Source: Saxidomus purpurata
Taxonomy: Eukaryota; Mollusca; Bivalvia; Venerida; Veneridae
DNA length: 64,000 nucleotides
Assembly (NCBI GenBank): GCA_022818135.1
Contig: JAFMSR010000014.1
Location: 34,839,433-34,903,432 of the forward strand
Reading direction: 5' to 3'
A program made the position numbers and the translations under genes. This document shows positions 1-12,400 of the stretch, in pieces. Each line of letters starts with the position of its first letter. The stretch's first letter is position 1. The notes beneath the pieces are model-generated. The model did no database searches and was not told where the DNA came from. It saw only the letters and a program-made list of their open reading frames with translations.

Positions 1-222
1 CATAATTCATCTTGATAAGACTTTACCTACATCTAGCAGATTATTACATCAAAATGTTAAAGATGTAGTATAATAAAATAATAATTTCTTGAAGAAGAGC
101 ATTTATTGAGAAATGCATCAGAATTCCAAAGGGTTGTTCTGATAACAATAGAAAATTGTTGAACATAAATTGATTCTTAAATACAGGTAGATAGAAAACA
201 TTTATTGTTTTGTATTTTGCAG
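1..222 (+). other. Partial intron at the left edge
   Basis: AT-rich sequence ending in TTTTGTATTTTGCAG, the acceptor of the first visible exon. No coding sequence or repeat recognised. Confidence 0.6.
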
Positions 223-439
223 CATTTGGCTGAGAGACTTGAAAGGCGACGACAGTTGTTGGAATTCCGACGTCTCCAAGAGCAACAGAGCAAAGACCGC
301 GTAGCAGCAGATGTGAAAGCTTTTGAAGAGCCAATTGATAAACTTGTACAAGATGGCAAACTTATAGATAGACAGAAGAAAGAAATACTGGATGAACATG
401 AAAGGAATATGCAGAATCTCCAAAAGCAACATGATTTAG
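223..439 (+). CDS. Coiled-coil gene, exon 1 in window (residues 1-72)
   Basis: Preceded by TGTATTTTGCAG and followed by GTAATG. It opens in phase 0 and ends in phase 1. The product starts HLAERLERRRQLLEF and contains the first repeat core, ILDEHERNM (residues 55-63). The helix continues from an exon lying before position 1. Confidence 0.85.
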
Positions 440-3400
440 GTAATGTCCATGTTTTCAGAATTATGTTGAACCTGTCCCACCAAATTTCTAAAGTAGACTT
501 GTTCATCCCTAATTTTGGACTGAACCATTTACTGTAAATAGTGATATCCAGTGAAAACTACAGATTTGATAGTGTAGATATGTACAAATTAAAGTAGTGT
601 TTTCAGTCCTATTTGTGCATGTCAGATTTTACTAGCAGTATGTCATCCTGAAAAATAAGGATAGAAATTGAATACTATAAATGTCATTTTTAGCTTGTTT
701 TTTTCGAAAAAAAGGGGAGCCATACTACTCGCCTCGGCATTGGCCTCACACTTTGGTTAAGTTATTTTATGAAACTTAAAATTTCTAGTTAAAGTCTTGT
801 GTGCAAGGCACTGTCATGCACGTATATCAGTAACCACTTACACACCAGTCTGTGCCAACGAACGTCATCTAGCATAAGTTGCTAAATTTGTATTGCAATC
901 ATTGTAAAATAAATAAAGTTCAAACTTATTGTTTCAGTTACAACTTGAGCATTAGTTTAAAACTTTGCTGTAGTGTTCAGGGTATCAAACAATTAATTAG
1001 ATATTTCTTTGAAAATACACAGCTTTTTGTTTTGCTTATTACTGCCATTAGTTTTGTTTTATAGGCAAGGGCACTGAGAATAGCTGAGTGTGTTGTCATA
1101 CAGACAGCTCTTTTTGTAAGTGTGAGTATGTAGAAGCTATTGAAGTTTTATTAACTATTTATTCATTTTTATTTTTCTTGCAGATGCCATGCGCCTGCAG
1201 GCTGACCTAGCTGAGAAGTTACAAAAAAGGCGAGAACAAAGACTGAGTAAACTGGAAGACAAGCATATGAAAGAGAAGGCCAGTTATCTACAGAGGTCCG
1301 AGAAAAGCACTAACACAGCAGAGTTTGGTGCAGTAAGAAATTTATTCCTTCATATGCCAAGCTCTGCAAAAGACTTTTTAATTGTACAGATATGTACACA
1401 TACTTAAAAGAACAGTGCTTGCATTTAAGTATACTTCAAAAAACCTGCTAAATAGTTTGTTTAAGGTCAGCTGTGGGAAGTTAAGCTTACAGACCTACTT
1501 TAATTTCTGTACCACGTTTGGTAATTTTGTCTTTCAGAATTATCAGAATTTGTTACAACAACAACAACAGGAAGTGGAGGACACTCTGACTGAGCTGGAT
1601 CAAACAGAAGTTCAGGAGCTTGATAAACTTACACAGGTATAGTTCTTGCATCACCATGTAAAATGATATCTAGTAGAACAGATTTTGCTGGACAGGCTTT
1701 GATTGTCATCTTGGAGTCATGCTTAGTACAGTTAACATGTCCTTGCCTCTTTGTTGGTGTAAACGTTATTCAGACTTTTTCAATGTGCATTTATTTGTTG
1801 TAGGTGAAATGCTGTAATGATTGGTATAAAAATCACTTTACTTCCACCTCATATCAGTTACACTACTGATTTGTCATATTCAGTGATAAAGAACTTAAAT
1901 ATTTAAAAGCTGGTCATACAAGAATGTAAAATTTGGTATTTACAGTCTGTGTCATGGTTATATGAGTTAGGGGTCAGGAAAATCTGAAATCTCAGTTAGT
2001 CTGGGCTGGCCTATTACTGCTGATTCCCTACCCTGCCCTGTCTGTGACTAAATAATATAACTTTATGTTTTGATAGGCGGTATATATTACAGTTTGGCTG
2101 TTATTTCAATTTCATTCTAAATAACAATTATTTGGAGTAACCTGCATTGTGTCTGGACCAACTACAAGAAGCGCTCGAGGCAATAATATTGATCATGAAG
2201 GACTGATTGGAAATGCCCACCTCACCTAATCATCTTAACATTTTAATTGAGAATAATTGTTAGGTGAGAAAACAGAGACTTACATTTTGACGTTTAGTCC
2301 ATTTCATGAAATTTACAGAAAATAATTTGGACCAAAATCTTATTAACTTTTTGCCATGTGAATCGGTCTGACAGGTTGAAAATCGGTGTAGTGCCGCAAA
2401 TGCCCTGTTGTGAGTTTGAAGATGCTAACTGACTATCTTGTCCACTAATTTACACACATTCAGAGTAAATGTTTTTCATATTATTAGAATCTTGAAGATC
2501 AGAAAGACAAGTCAATCAAGGAGACAGCTGATAAGATGATACAATCTGTGAAGCAGATGGGACAGCTGGCAGATAGCGACGTAAAACGTATTATCAAACT
2601 ACATAATCTGCGCATGGAAGGATTTGACCAGCGTAGGAGAGAGGAGTTAGAGAGAATGCAAGCCAGACTCCAGCAGCGAATGCAGGAGAGGATGAAGGTA
2701 TGTAGCAGACTATAAACCAGACTCCAGTCATGAAATAGTTATCAGACTATAGTTCATCATCCATAATATTTCTTATGAGAACAGCAACATTCCTTCTACT
2801 TGGTCACCTGATTTTACATACGTTATATAGGAAAAACTTTAAAAATCTTATTCACTGAAACCACAAGGGCTAGAGCTTAGATATTTAGCATTTAGCATTG
2901 CCTGATGGACCTGTACCAAGAATGTTCAAATCATGATCTCCCTGGGTCCAAATTAACCCCACCAAGGGAGTCACATGATTGTATTATAGCCAGTGGTATC
3001 CAGGTGATATAGGGCCATCTTAACCCTCTAATTTTGTAGTAGACTTTCCTCTTGCTGGTTAGTGAGGTTTTAAACCATTGAGTATCAAGTAGGGTGAAAT
3101 TGGCTATTGTGTAAATGAAAGCTAAATGTGTGTTAAACATGTCATTATATTATTCCATTACAGCTGTCATTGTTAATTGACTACTTCAGTATAAACTACT
3201 GTGCAGTGACTTGTTACCCAGTAAATTAAGATTGCCCATAAATTTACTACTCCACTGTAAATTGCTTTGCTTTCTATTCATGTAGAAGCTAGAAACAGAT
3301 CAGAAACAGGATGAAGCGGAGCGGGAAGCCATCTTGGAACAGCAGGACGCAACTGTAAAACGTGTTCTCAACAGTAATATTGATCTCACAGACGAGTAAG

Positions 3401-6400
3401 TGTCTCTTGTAGCTTACCGAAGTAGTTTATAAACATAGTTGAGTGACTGTGTTCTCTCTTGGGTTAGAGATACAGGGTCAGCGTGTCAATCTTGGGTGGG
3501 ATTTTGTGTATGTGTGGAAGTGAGGGGAGGAGCGGGATATCTTGGAATAGCAGGATGGAGCGTTCGTGTCCGGACTGTAACTTTGGCATTGATGGATTTT
3601 AAAATGATTTGGCACAAATGTTTATGGCATCAAGAGGATGTGTCATGTACAAGACCCATGACCCTACCTCAAAGGTCAAGGTCACACTTAGAGTTTAAGG
3701 TAATGGAATCCTGTATACATGGTAACTCTGTCATGCATGGTATGATTTTAAAATTACATGGCACAAACACATGGAGATGACATGTCATTTGCAAGTCCCT
3801 TGTCCTTAACTTGAAGATGAATAAAACTTAGAGGTTTGACAGTTGAGAATTTTTTATATATACACATGTTCATGTCAGGATTGTAACTCTGATATACATT
3901 GAAAGATTTTGAAATGAATTGGAATAAATGTTCAGCACATTGAGATAAAATGTCATACACAAGTACCAGTTCCACACCTTGAAGGTGACACAGACTATGA
4001 GACACCTCTTTGGGGGCATTTGTCACTTATGAGGGACAGCTCTTGTTGTTTCTAAAATCATAAAAATATAGGGGTGCAGCCAAAACAGTGAAGTTGCCTA
4101 TTATCCAGAAATTACAGTCCTGTAACAATAATTTTACTGCTCTTTGTAGCTGATATATTTGTGAAGTTGTAAATTTGTGTTCCAGAGCCAAGGAAAAGAT
4201 TCTGAAAGAGCATGAGAGAAACATGGTGTCATTAAATAACCAGCTGGCAAGGAGTAAAGCCAAACAACAGATGAGGTAACAGTAACTGATGTGCACAGTG
4301 TATAGGGTTATTCTAGACACTAAAAAGGGCAGGGTGGGCCAATAAATGGGCAGGGTGCTGATAATGGGGGGGGTACAAATTGTTCGGGCAAAGTCCATGC
4401 CAGCAGAATTGGTGTTAAAACACACGTGAATAATAAGTCGTACTACTATTCTCAATTGAAAACATTGTATTAGTATCTTTTTTCATCTTTGAAACACTGT
4501 TTTCGTTGAAAAAATAACAAAAATCGGGGTCGCGAATATAGGTGACAAACGAAAAATCGGCGATTATCGGCTGCCTATTTCTCATGTAAGGTGTCAAGTA
4601 GTTGCAAGAAATTATTCTGAAGCTTTAATTTATGAAAACTTTTGTTTTTATAACAAGTTTGGCCAACTCTTGATTAAATAAATCAATTTTTTTTCAACAT
4701 TTTCGGGGATTTTTTGTCAAAAATGGGGGAAAATATATATTAATTTTGGAGGGGAATGGAGCTGAATTTCGGCCCGAAAAAAACCATTATATAATTATTA
4801 CTATCACCATGCTTTGTGTAACGATACATATTTTCTAAACGTGATATTAATTTGCAATTTTTTGTTAAAAGAGAGCAAACAATGACGCCGACAAACTCCA
4901 GGGTCCGTATATGTAATATACGGACCCTGCAAACTCTTACTAACCCATTCCCGCTTTAAAACACTTCTACAAACGTAACACATAAAGATACAAACAAAAA
5001 TCAGGAATCACAAACAAAAGCACTGTTCTTTCTCTAAAAACCATAAACTAGATCTACTGTTTGTTTGATTAGTTTTTTGGATTTTAGATCGTTCTTTTTC
5101 TAACTCTGCTAATTTTCTCTAAACGGAAGGCATTTTTGTAACGTAAGCATAATGAAAACAAAACTTGAAAAGAAGTTAATATCAACATGTTTACCGTATA
5201 CGACAATAATTTTTTTTTTTTGTAAATAATTAGGGTTATCATATTCAATTCACAAAGTGACATCAAAGATCTTGTCGGCAAAGCAAAACGATTTCACCAT
5301 CTTTAATTAAGCACACGTAATTATTGTCCGCATTTCGTGTGATCGATTTTGATAATCAAATTGTGTAAATGCAGTGACTGGTTACAGTATTGCAATAAAA
5401 AATAGTGTGATGATCAGAGACGCTATCATATGTTTGACACGTTGTTTATTCTCCCCAATTAGCGGAAAATAGCGACTGTTGGTGATATTACACGTATCGT
5501 CGATTACGAAATGACGGACCAATCACTGACAGGTCGGGCGTGTTTTTACTAGCATTATTGGAAGCGGCTAGTTTTAAATGATCGGAAAGGCGGCGGATTT
5601 CGGACGACGGACAATTGATTGACAGCTAGGGCGTGTTCTAAGCCGCATATCGGGCAGGGGGGGGGTGGTTAGGGGGTTAGGAGAAGGGCGGGGAAAATCG
5701 GGCAATCGGGCGGGTCTAAAAAAGGGCAGGGCGGAGCGCCCTGCTATTCCGCGCTAGAGTAATCCCTAGTGTATGTGGGGATTACAGGGTTTTGGGTTTC
5801 ATTGTGTAGAGAAGTTTGTAATTGTTTTGGAAGCAGCAAATTTGTAGTACATGTATTACCCGTATATAATGGGGGAGAGACATATTGATTTTTGTTGAGT
5901 TGGCTGTCCGTCCGTCCATCTGTCACAAATTGTGTCCACTCCATATCTCTTGAACCTGTTGAAGGATTTTAGAATTACTCACCATTATTGAGACAGTGTG
6001 CAGAATTGGCGAGAGACAGGAAGAAAATTGGTTAGAGCAACACTTAATCAGTTCCTCCAATTTTCAAGTTTCCTCATATTTTCAAATTTCTTCCCATTTT
6101 CAGAAATTTAAATAAGAAACACACCAATTTGTTTTCCTCTATATTTCTAGCCTAGAAAACAAATTGAGTGAACGTAAAGCTCGTCTTGCGGCTATAAAGG
6201 CACAGCAAGTTGCCATGATGGCAGACAAGAAACAAGCATCAGAGAAAGAAATACAGAAACTCCAGGATGCATTGGTATGTACATCTCACTTCTTCTATAG
6301 CCTTCATCTTGTTAAAGTTCTCAAATATACTTGTCCATCTTCTATTTTCTACATTCATTTAAACCAATGATTATTTCAAAAGGTGCTCAGTGAATATAAT

Positions 6401-9400
6401 GACATAATATCGAAGAGTGCAAATGATGATCACACTGAAGTGCTTATCATGCACCTTGCACACATTGAAGAAGCAGTGTTATATGTCATAAATGTGCAGG
6501 CTGGTCATGATCTGCACTAGTCTTAAAAGCAGAATTACATTTGTTGCTAGCAGAATAAATGATTGATCATGCTTGCTATCCAGGTCATGGGAGGTTATTA
6601 ACTTCACAATCTATTCTCCTGATTAATGTTTTACCAGTATATCTTCATTAAAGCTGCTGCAGCTATTAAAAGCTGTCTGAAAGCGTTGCAGCAACATCTG
6701 TTAATGTCATTCACTTGATTATGGCAATTTGATCATTGCACCATCATGTGTCTTTCTAGCACAGGTTGCTTAAATTGTTAAGGTTTAATGGTGCCAAAAT
6801 GATGTATGGCTGGTATTATATTATGTAAAACAATCTGAACATATGTTCAGCCCTGAGGCAGATTTTCACGGAGTTCTAGTTTTATCTAAGTGGTTATAAT
6901 TATGGATTTAACAAGAAAATTCAGTGCATTTATATCTCCTGCCAAATGAAGCAAATTGCTAAAATTTAAAAACTGGAACTCTGTTTTAGAGTTTTGTTTC
7001 AATTTCACCACCCCACTTCTGTCATCTGTCTGTCAGTCCAAGCCCAGAATGTGAGGGTTCAGTGGCTATGGCAACAATAGGTGACAGTAAATTCTGTTTG
7101 ATGTCATTCATTCCTTCTGTCTTATGTGGCTATTTAAGGGCTTATGTGGCTAAACAGTACAATAGAGAGAACACAACTGCTAAGTTTTAGTATGTCATCC
7201 ATCTGTCAGTAAACTTTTATTTGATAACACTCTACAGGTCACAATTTTCAATTAACTTTGATGAAACTTGTTGATAAGGATCCCTGCATTTTGTAGATGT
7301 TCCCTATTGTTTTTAAGGTCAAGAGGTTAAAGGTCAAGATCACATTGACCTCCGATAGCATTTCCTTGATAACACTCTACAGGTCACAATTTTCATTCAA
7401 CTTTCATCAAACTTGCTCAGAAGTTTCCTGCAACATGTAGATGATCCCTATTGTTTTGGGGGCCAGTGGGTCAAAGGTCAAGGACACATTGACCTCGCTT
7501 AAATTTTCCTTGATGATGCTTTACAGCTTGCAATTTTTATTTGCTTTGATGAAACTTGCTGAAAAGGATGCCTTCAACTTGTAGATGTTCCCTATTGTTT
7601 TAGGGGTCAGTGAGTCAAAGGTCAAGGTAGGGAAGCCGTCAGTGGCCATCTGTCCTGTACCTTTGACATGAAGAGAAGTTGTAAGAGGTCATCTGTTCTG
7701 TCCCTTTGACATGTAGGGAAGTTGTTAGAGGTCATCTGTTCCCTTCATGTAGGGAAGTGTCAAAGGCATCTGTCCTGTACCTTTGACATGTAGGGAAGTG
7801 CAGAGGCATCTGCCTGACCTTTGACATGTGGGAGTTGCAGAGGTCATCTGTCCTGTACCTTTGGATGTAGGGAAGTTGCAGAGGTCTCTGTTCTATCCCG
7901 TTGACATGTGGTCAGAGGCATCGCCTTCCTTGACATGTAGGAAGTGTTAGAGGTCATCTGTTCTATCCCTTTGACATGTAGGGAAGTTGCAGAGGTCATC
8001 CGTCCTGTACCTTTGACATGTATGGAAGTTGCAGAGGTCATCTGTTCTATCCCTTTGACATGTAGGGAAGTTATCAGAGGTCATCTGTCAACTACCTTCA
8101 GCATGTAGAAATGTTGTCTTAGGATGTCTGTTCTCAGCTTTGGACATGTGTGAAAGTTGCCAGAGGCCACATGTTCCCTTGTAACTTGTAGAGAAGTTGT
8201 TGGGTTGTATACCATAACCATCTTAATTGATTTCTTAAATAGTTTAACTTTAGTGCGGAAGTTATATTTATAATAATTCTCGTACAAGTCAATGTTTGTG
8301 TATAATTACATCATCATTATAAACTATACTTGTTGGAGAGTTTACAATATTTGACCATGTTACAATGCATGCTGTCTTTCTAAATTATATTCTTAAGGAA
8401 ATCATTATTTTTAAGAATAATCTAAATATTTCACTTAAGATGTTACTGTAATATGACCCCTGGGAGGCCAGAATGTCCTCCAACATGTAGGGAAGTTGTC
8501 ATATGTCATATTTCCTACACTTTTGTGATAAGTAATTTGCTTGTAACTGGTTGCAAATTGTTTATCATCATCATCATCATCATCACAAGTATGTCTTTAA
8601 ATCATCTGACTAAGACAGTATTCTTGTTACATTTTAGTTTTTAAAAAAAATGTTATTATCAAAAAGATGATAATTATGATTATTTCTTCAAAATGATCTT
8701 TAATCTGCTTTGATAGGATCAAGAGATGGCATTGTTTGAGAAGGAACGGAGGCAAGCAGAAAACAATCTGAGAAAACGATTAGCTATTGAAACTGAATGC
8801 GCACTGGCTCAGCAAGAAAAGGAGTTAGCTGCCTTAATGGGCAGACTAGAGGTACCCTTATATAGCAATTAATCATAATGTGTAAAGGAATGTAGTTTTA
8901 ATACTTCAGGTAGTTCTGAATGGATTCTGATGAAACTTGATATACATGATAACCATTGAGTAACGATGTACATCAGTCCAGGCTTAGTAGAGTTATTGAT
9001 TCCTGTAACTAATATTGCAGACATGTAGATACAGATTCTGCCTTTATATAGTTTAAAATAAATGTAAGTGTGTAGTTTTGCAATCGTTTCCAGTTCATGG
9101 GTTCTGTACATTTCTGTTTGAGTCTTGAATTTCCTGTCCCCTCTACATCCCCTTTACCTTTTTAAGGATTTTGATGAGACTGTGGTGAAATGTTTCCCTC
9201 ATCAAGTTAATGTGCACAACCCATGATCTAGCCACGCAGACTCAAGGTCAAGGTTACAACTTGAGGTCAAAGATTTGAGTCTGTCAGCTCAGTATCTCCT
9301 AAACTCTTTACGGATTTTGATGAAACTCCAGTCAAATGATAACCTTGTATCGACAATGTGTAGAACTGATGTTCCAGTCACACTGGCTCAAGGTCAAGGA

Positions 9401-12400
9401 TACAACCCAAGATCTAATGTTTGAGTCTTGATTTTGTGTCCGCCTAATATCTCCTAAACCGCTTGATGAATTTGAATGAAACTCTGGCCAAATGTTCACC
9501 TCATCATGATGGTGTGTAGAATCCATAATCTTGACACTGAAAATCAAATACAGGTGATAGGTAGAACACTCTTTTAATTGCACATGGAAGACTTTCTTTG
9601 CTTTGCGTTTTAGGAATCCATGCTGTGCAGCCTTGAGAGAAAATACACTCAGTAACATTAATTCATTCAGTGTTTGTGGTGGGGTTATAACTGTCTTTTA
9701 GACTGCCTTTTATCTTTTGATATTCACATCATAAGGATTAATTGATATGTTCAGTGAATTTTGTATTTCAGGTTGGTCAGGCGAGAAGACAAGCTGTGTT
9801 ACAAAAACAAGATAAAACTCTCAAAGAATTACAGGTATATTTTGTGAGATCTTTAATAATACATGTTATTTTTGGTAGAAATATCTTACAACACATCAAA
9901 ACATGGACAAAATGTTGAAAACAAATTGCCTTTAAAAGTAGAAGAAGATAGGATTTTATACTCATACAGGGACTAAATGTCAATGGGGAAATGTCTAAAC
10001 CCTTTTACTGGTTGAGGGTCATGGGTTTGAGCCTTTTTTAGGTGATGAAGTTGATAGTTTCTTATAGAGGATGGAAGTCTGTCCAAGGAATGATGATTAG
10101 GTAAACTGACTGCATGTAAATAACTGAAAACTGTTAAAAATGCTTTAAACCGCAGTAAAGAAAACAGAACTGAAGAAAGTCATGCTTGTGTATTACCACT
10201 GCCTATCGTATCCTCACCTAACTTGTATTTCCATTTTACTATGATGTATTGTAGTAAATATAGATTTTGCAATGAGGAAAGAAATCAATGTTGTCAGAGA
10301 AACAATGTTAGTTTGTAACAGATGAACAAATAAGCAGAGTTATACACTAGTTCTATAACTGATGGCAGTAAATACTATCTTCCTCTTTTATGTTCTATAC
10401 ATTTCTATCTGGTAGCAGTGAATATAGTTAGCTCACCTGAGCGAGTCTGTTGTTCGTCTGTTGTCAGTCAACATTTTGCTTTAAACAACATCTCAGCAAA
10501 TGTTGGCTGGGAATGTTCCTTGCATGAAGCTCTATCAAAGGTGCTCAAAGAATGCAATGCCACACAGAACTCTGGTTGCTATAGCACCAAACAGGAAAAA
10601 CTTTAAAAGTCTTCTGTCTGTAACCACAAGGCCTAGATCTTAGATAATTGGCATATAGCAATGCCTAGTGGACCTCTACCAACTTCATTCAAATCATGAC
10701 CTCCAGGTCAAAACTGACCCGCCTGGAGGTTCAGTTGATTTTACAGAGTCTTATAAAGGAAAACTTTTAAAATCTTTTTCTGCAAACCACAAGGCCTTAT
10801 GTTTAGATATAGTTGTTCAGCCAGGTGACGGGGGGGAGGGGGTGGGATAATTAAATTGCCTTATGATACCACAAGGTCTAGGTAGTTTAGCATGTAGCAT
10901 TGCTTAGTTTGATCTGTACATAGATTGTTCAAATCATGAACTTTGAGTCAGAATTGACCCTTCTCGGGGGTCACCTGATTTCAACCACAAGGCCCAGAGC
11001 TTAAGCTTAGATATTTGGCATGTATCATTTTGTAGTGGACCTCTACAAATAGTGTTAAAATCTTGACCCCTTGGTTGAAATTTACCCTTCCTGTGATGTT
11101 GACCTTGTATTATAGCCAATGGTAGCCAGGTGATCAGTATATGGGCCATCTTGGCCCTTTTGTCTCCTTTTTACTTGATTAAGTAAGTAGTGGAAGTAAA
11201 TAATTTTTTCGTACTTATAAAAACTCCATCTGCCTTTGAACAATTGACTGTCCTTCTGTGAAAATTGATAAATGATTTTAACATCACAGACCGTAGTCAA
11301 TTTTCAACATCTTGTGCTATGCCATGTGTTTAAGACAAGAACTTTTTACATAATGTACATGTAATATAACAAGTATAAAAAATAAAACAACTAATATACA
11401 ATTTGTAGGAAAATAAGAGTAAACAGGTAGGGGTAAATGTTGCACGGATATTTGAATTGTGAGATATTTATATGTAGTTTGCTAGGTTGCTGGCATTTAA
11501 TTCATGACATATGTACTTGTCAATGTAGATCATTTATAAGGACTCCCCTTCTAGTAAATCTCCATGTTGTTTTGGATTATGAAAGTGAATTGGGCTTCAG
11601 CAGCTTTAAATATTTTAGAAACTTTTGGCAGTCTTAGTGTTTCAGATGCTTTAACTACAGTAAATCATGTTATATTTGTGAGAACTTTATTTTTGAGAGA
11701 GAGCTTCTTCATGAATTCATCATTTCCCTCATTCAAAGTTCTCTGAAAATGATTAGTGTTGTTACAATAGCGTGAACCAGTGGGATTGCTTGTTCGCGAA
11801 TTCATAGTTGAGAAAATTGACCTGCAGATCAAAAACTATTTTTTGCGAATTCAAAATGATTTACAGTACCTGAATATTTTCAGAAAATTTTACTAGTTTA
11901 TGAATTTGAGTTAATGTTGTTGAAACATTGATAAGTACATTGTCTTAATTCTTTGCTGTCTGGTTTTAAATTTGTTTTGATCTTCCTATTACTTGAAATG
12001 TATTTTCATGTTTATGGCTATGGTAACTTGTCATGTGGTATATAATGAGAAAGCATGCTTGAATTCTTTTCTAAGGTATCTTTTTAGCTCATCTGAGCTG
12101 GCTCAGGGTGAGCTATTAGGATCGATGAATGTCCGTCGTCTGTCGTCCGTTGTCCGTCCACACTTAGTTCGTTAACACTCTAGTGGTCACATTTTTGCCT
12201 CAATTGTCACGAAACTTGGTCAGGATGTTTGTCCCAGTAATTACTCTGACGAGTTCGAATATGGGTCATCTCGGATTAAAAACTAGGTCACATGAAACAA
12301 AAATAGAAAAATCTTGTTAAGGCTCTAGAGGCTACTGTTTCAGTCCAAATATCCTGGAAATTTGTCAGAAAGGTTGTTTTGTTGATTTCTAGCTCAAGTT

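Noticed and set aside
4027..4455. 142-residue minus-strand open frame
   Set aside because: It runs antisense over coding exon 6 and a transposon tip, with hydrophobic low-complexity content and no family signal.
8565..8587. (ATC)n microsatellite as a feature of note, with a similar (GAT)n at 37.08 kb
   Set aside because: Short simple repeats of six or so units, ordinary for this kind of genome.
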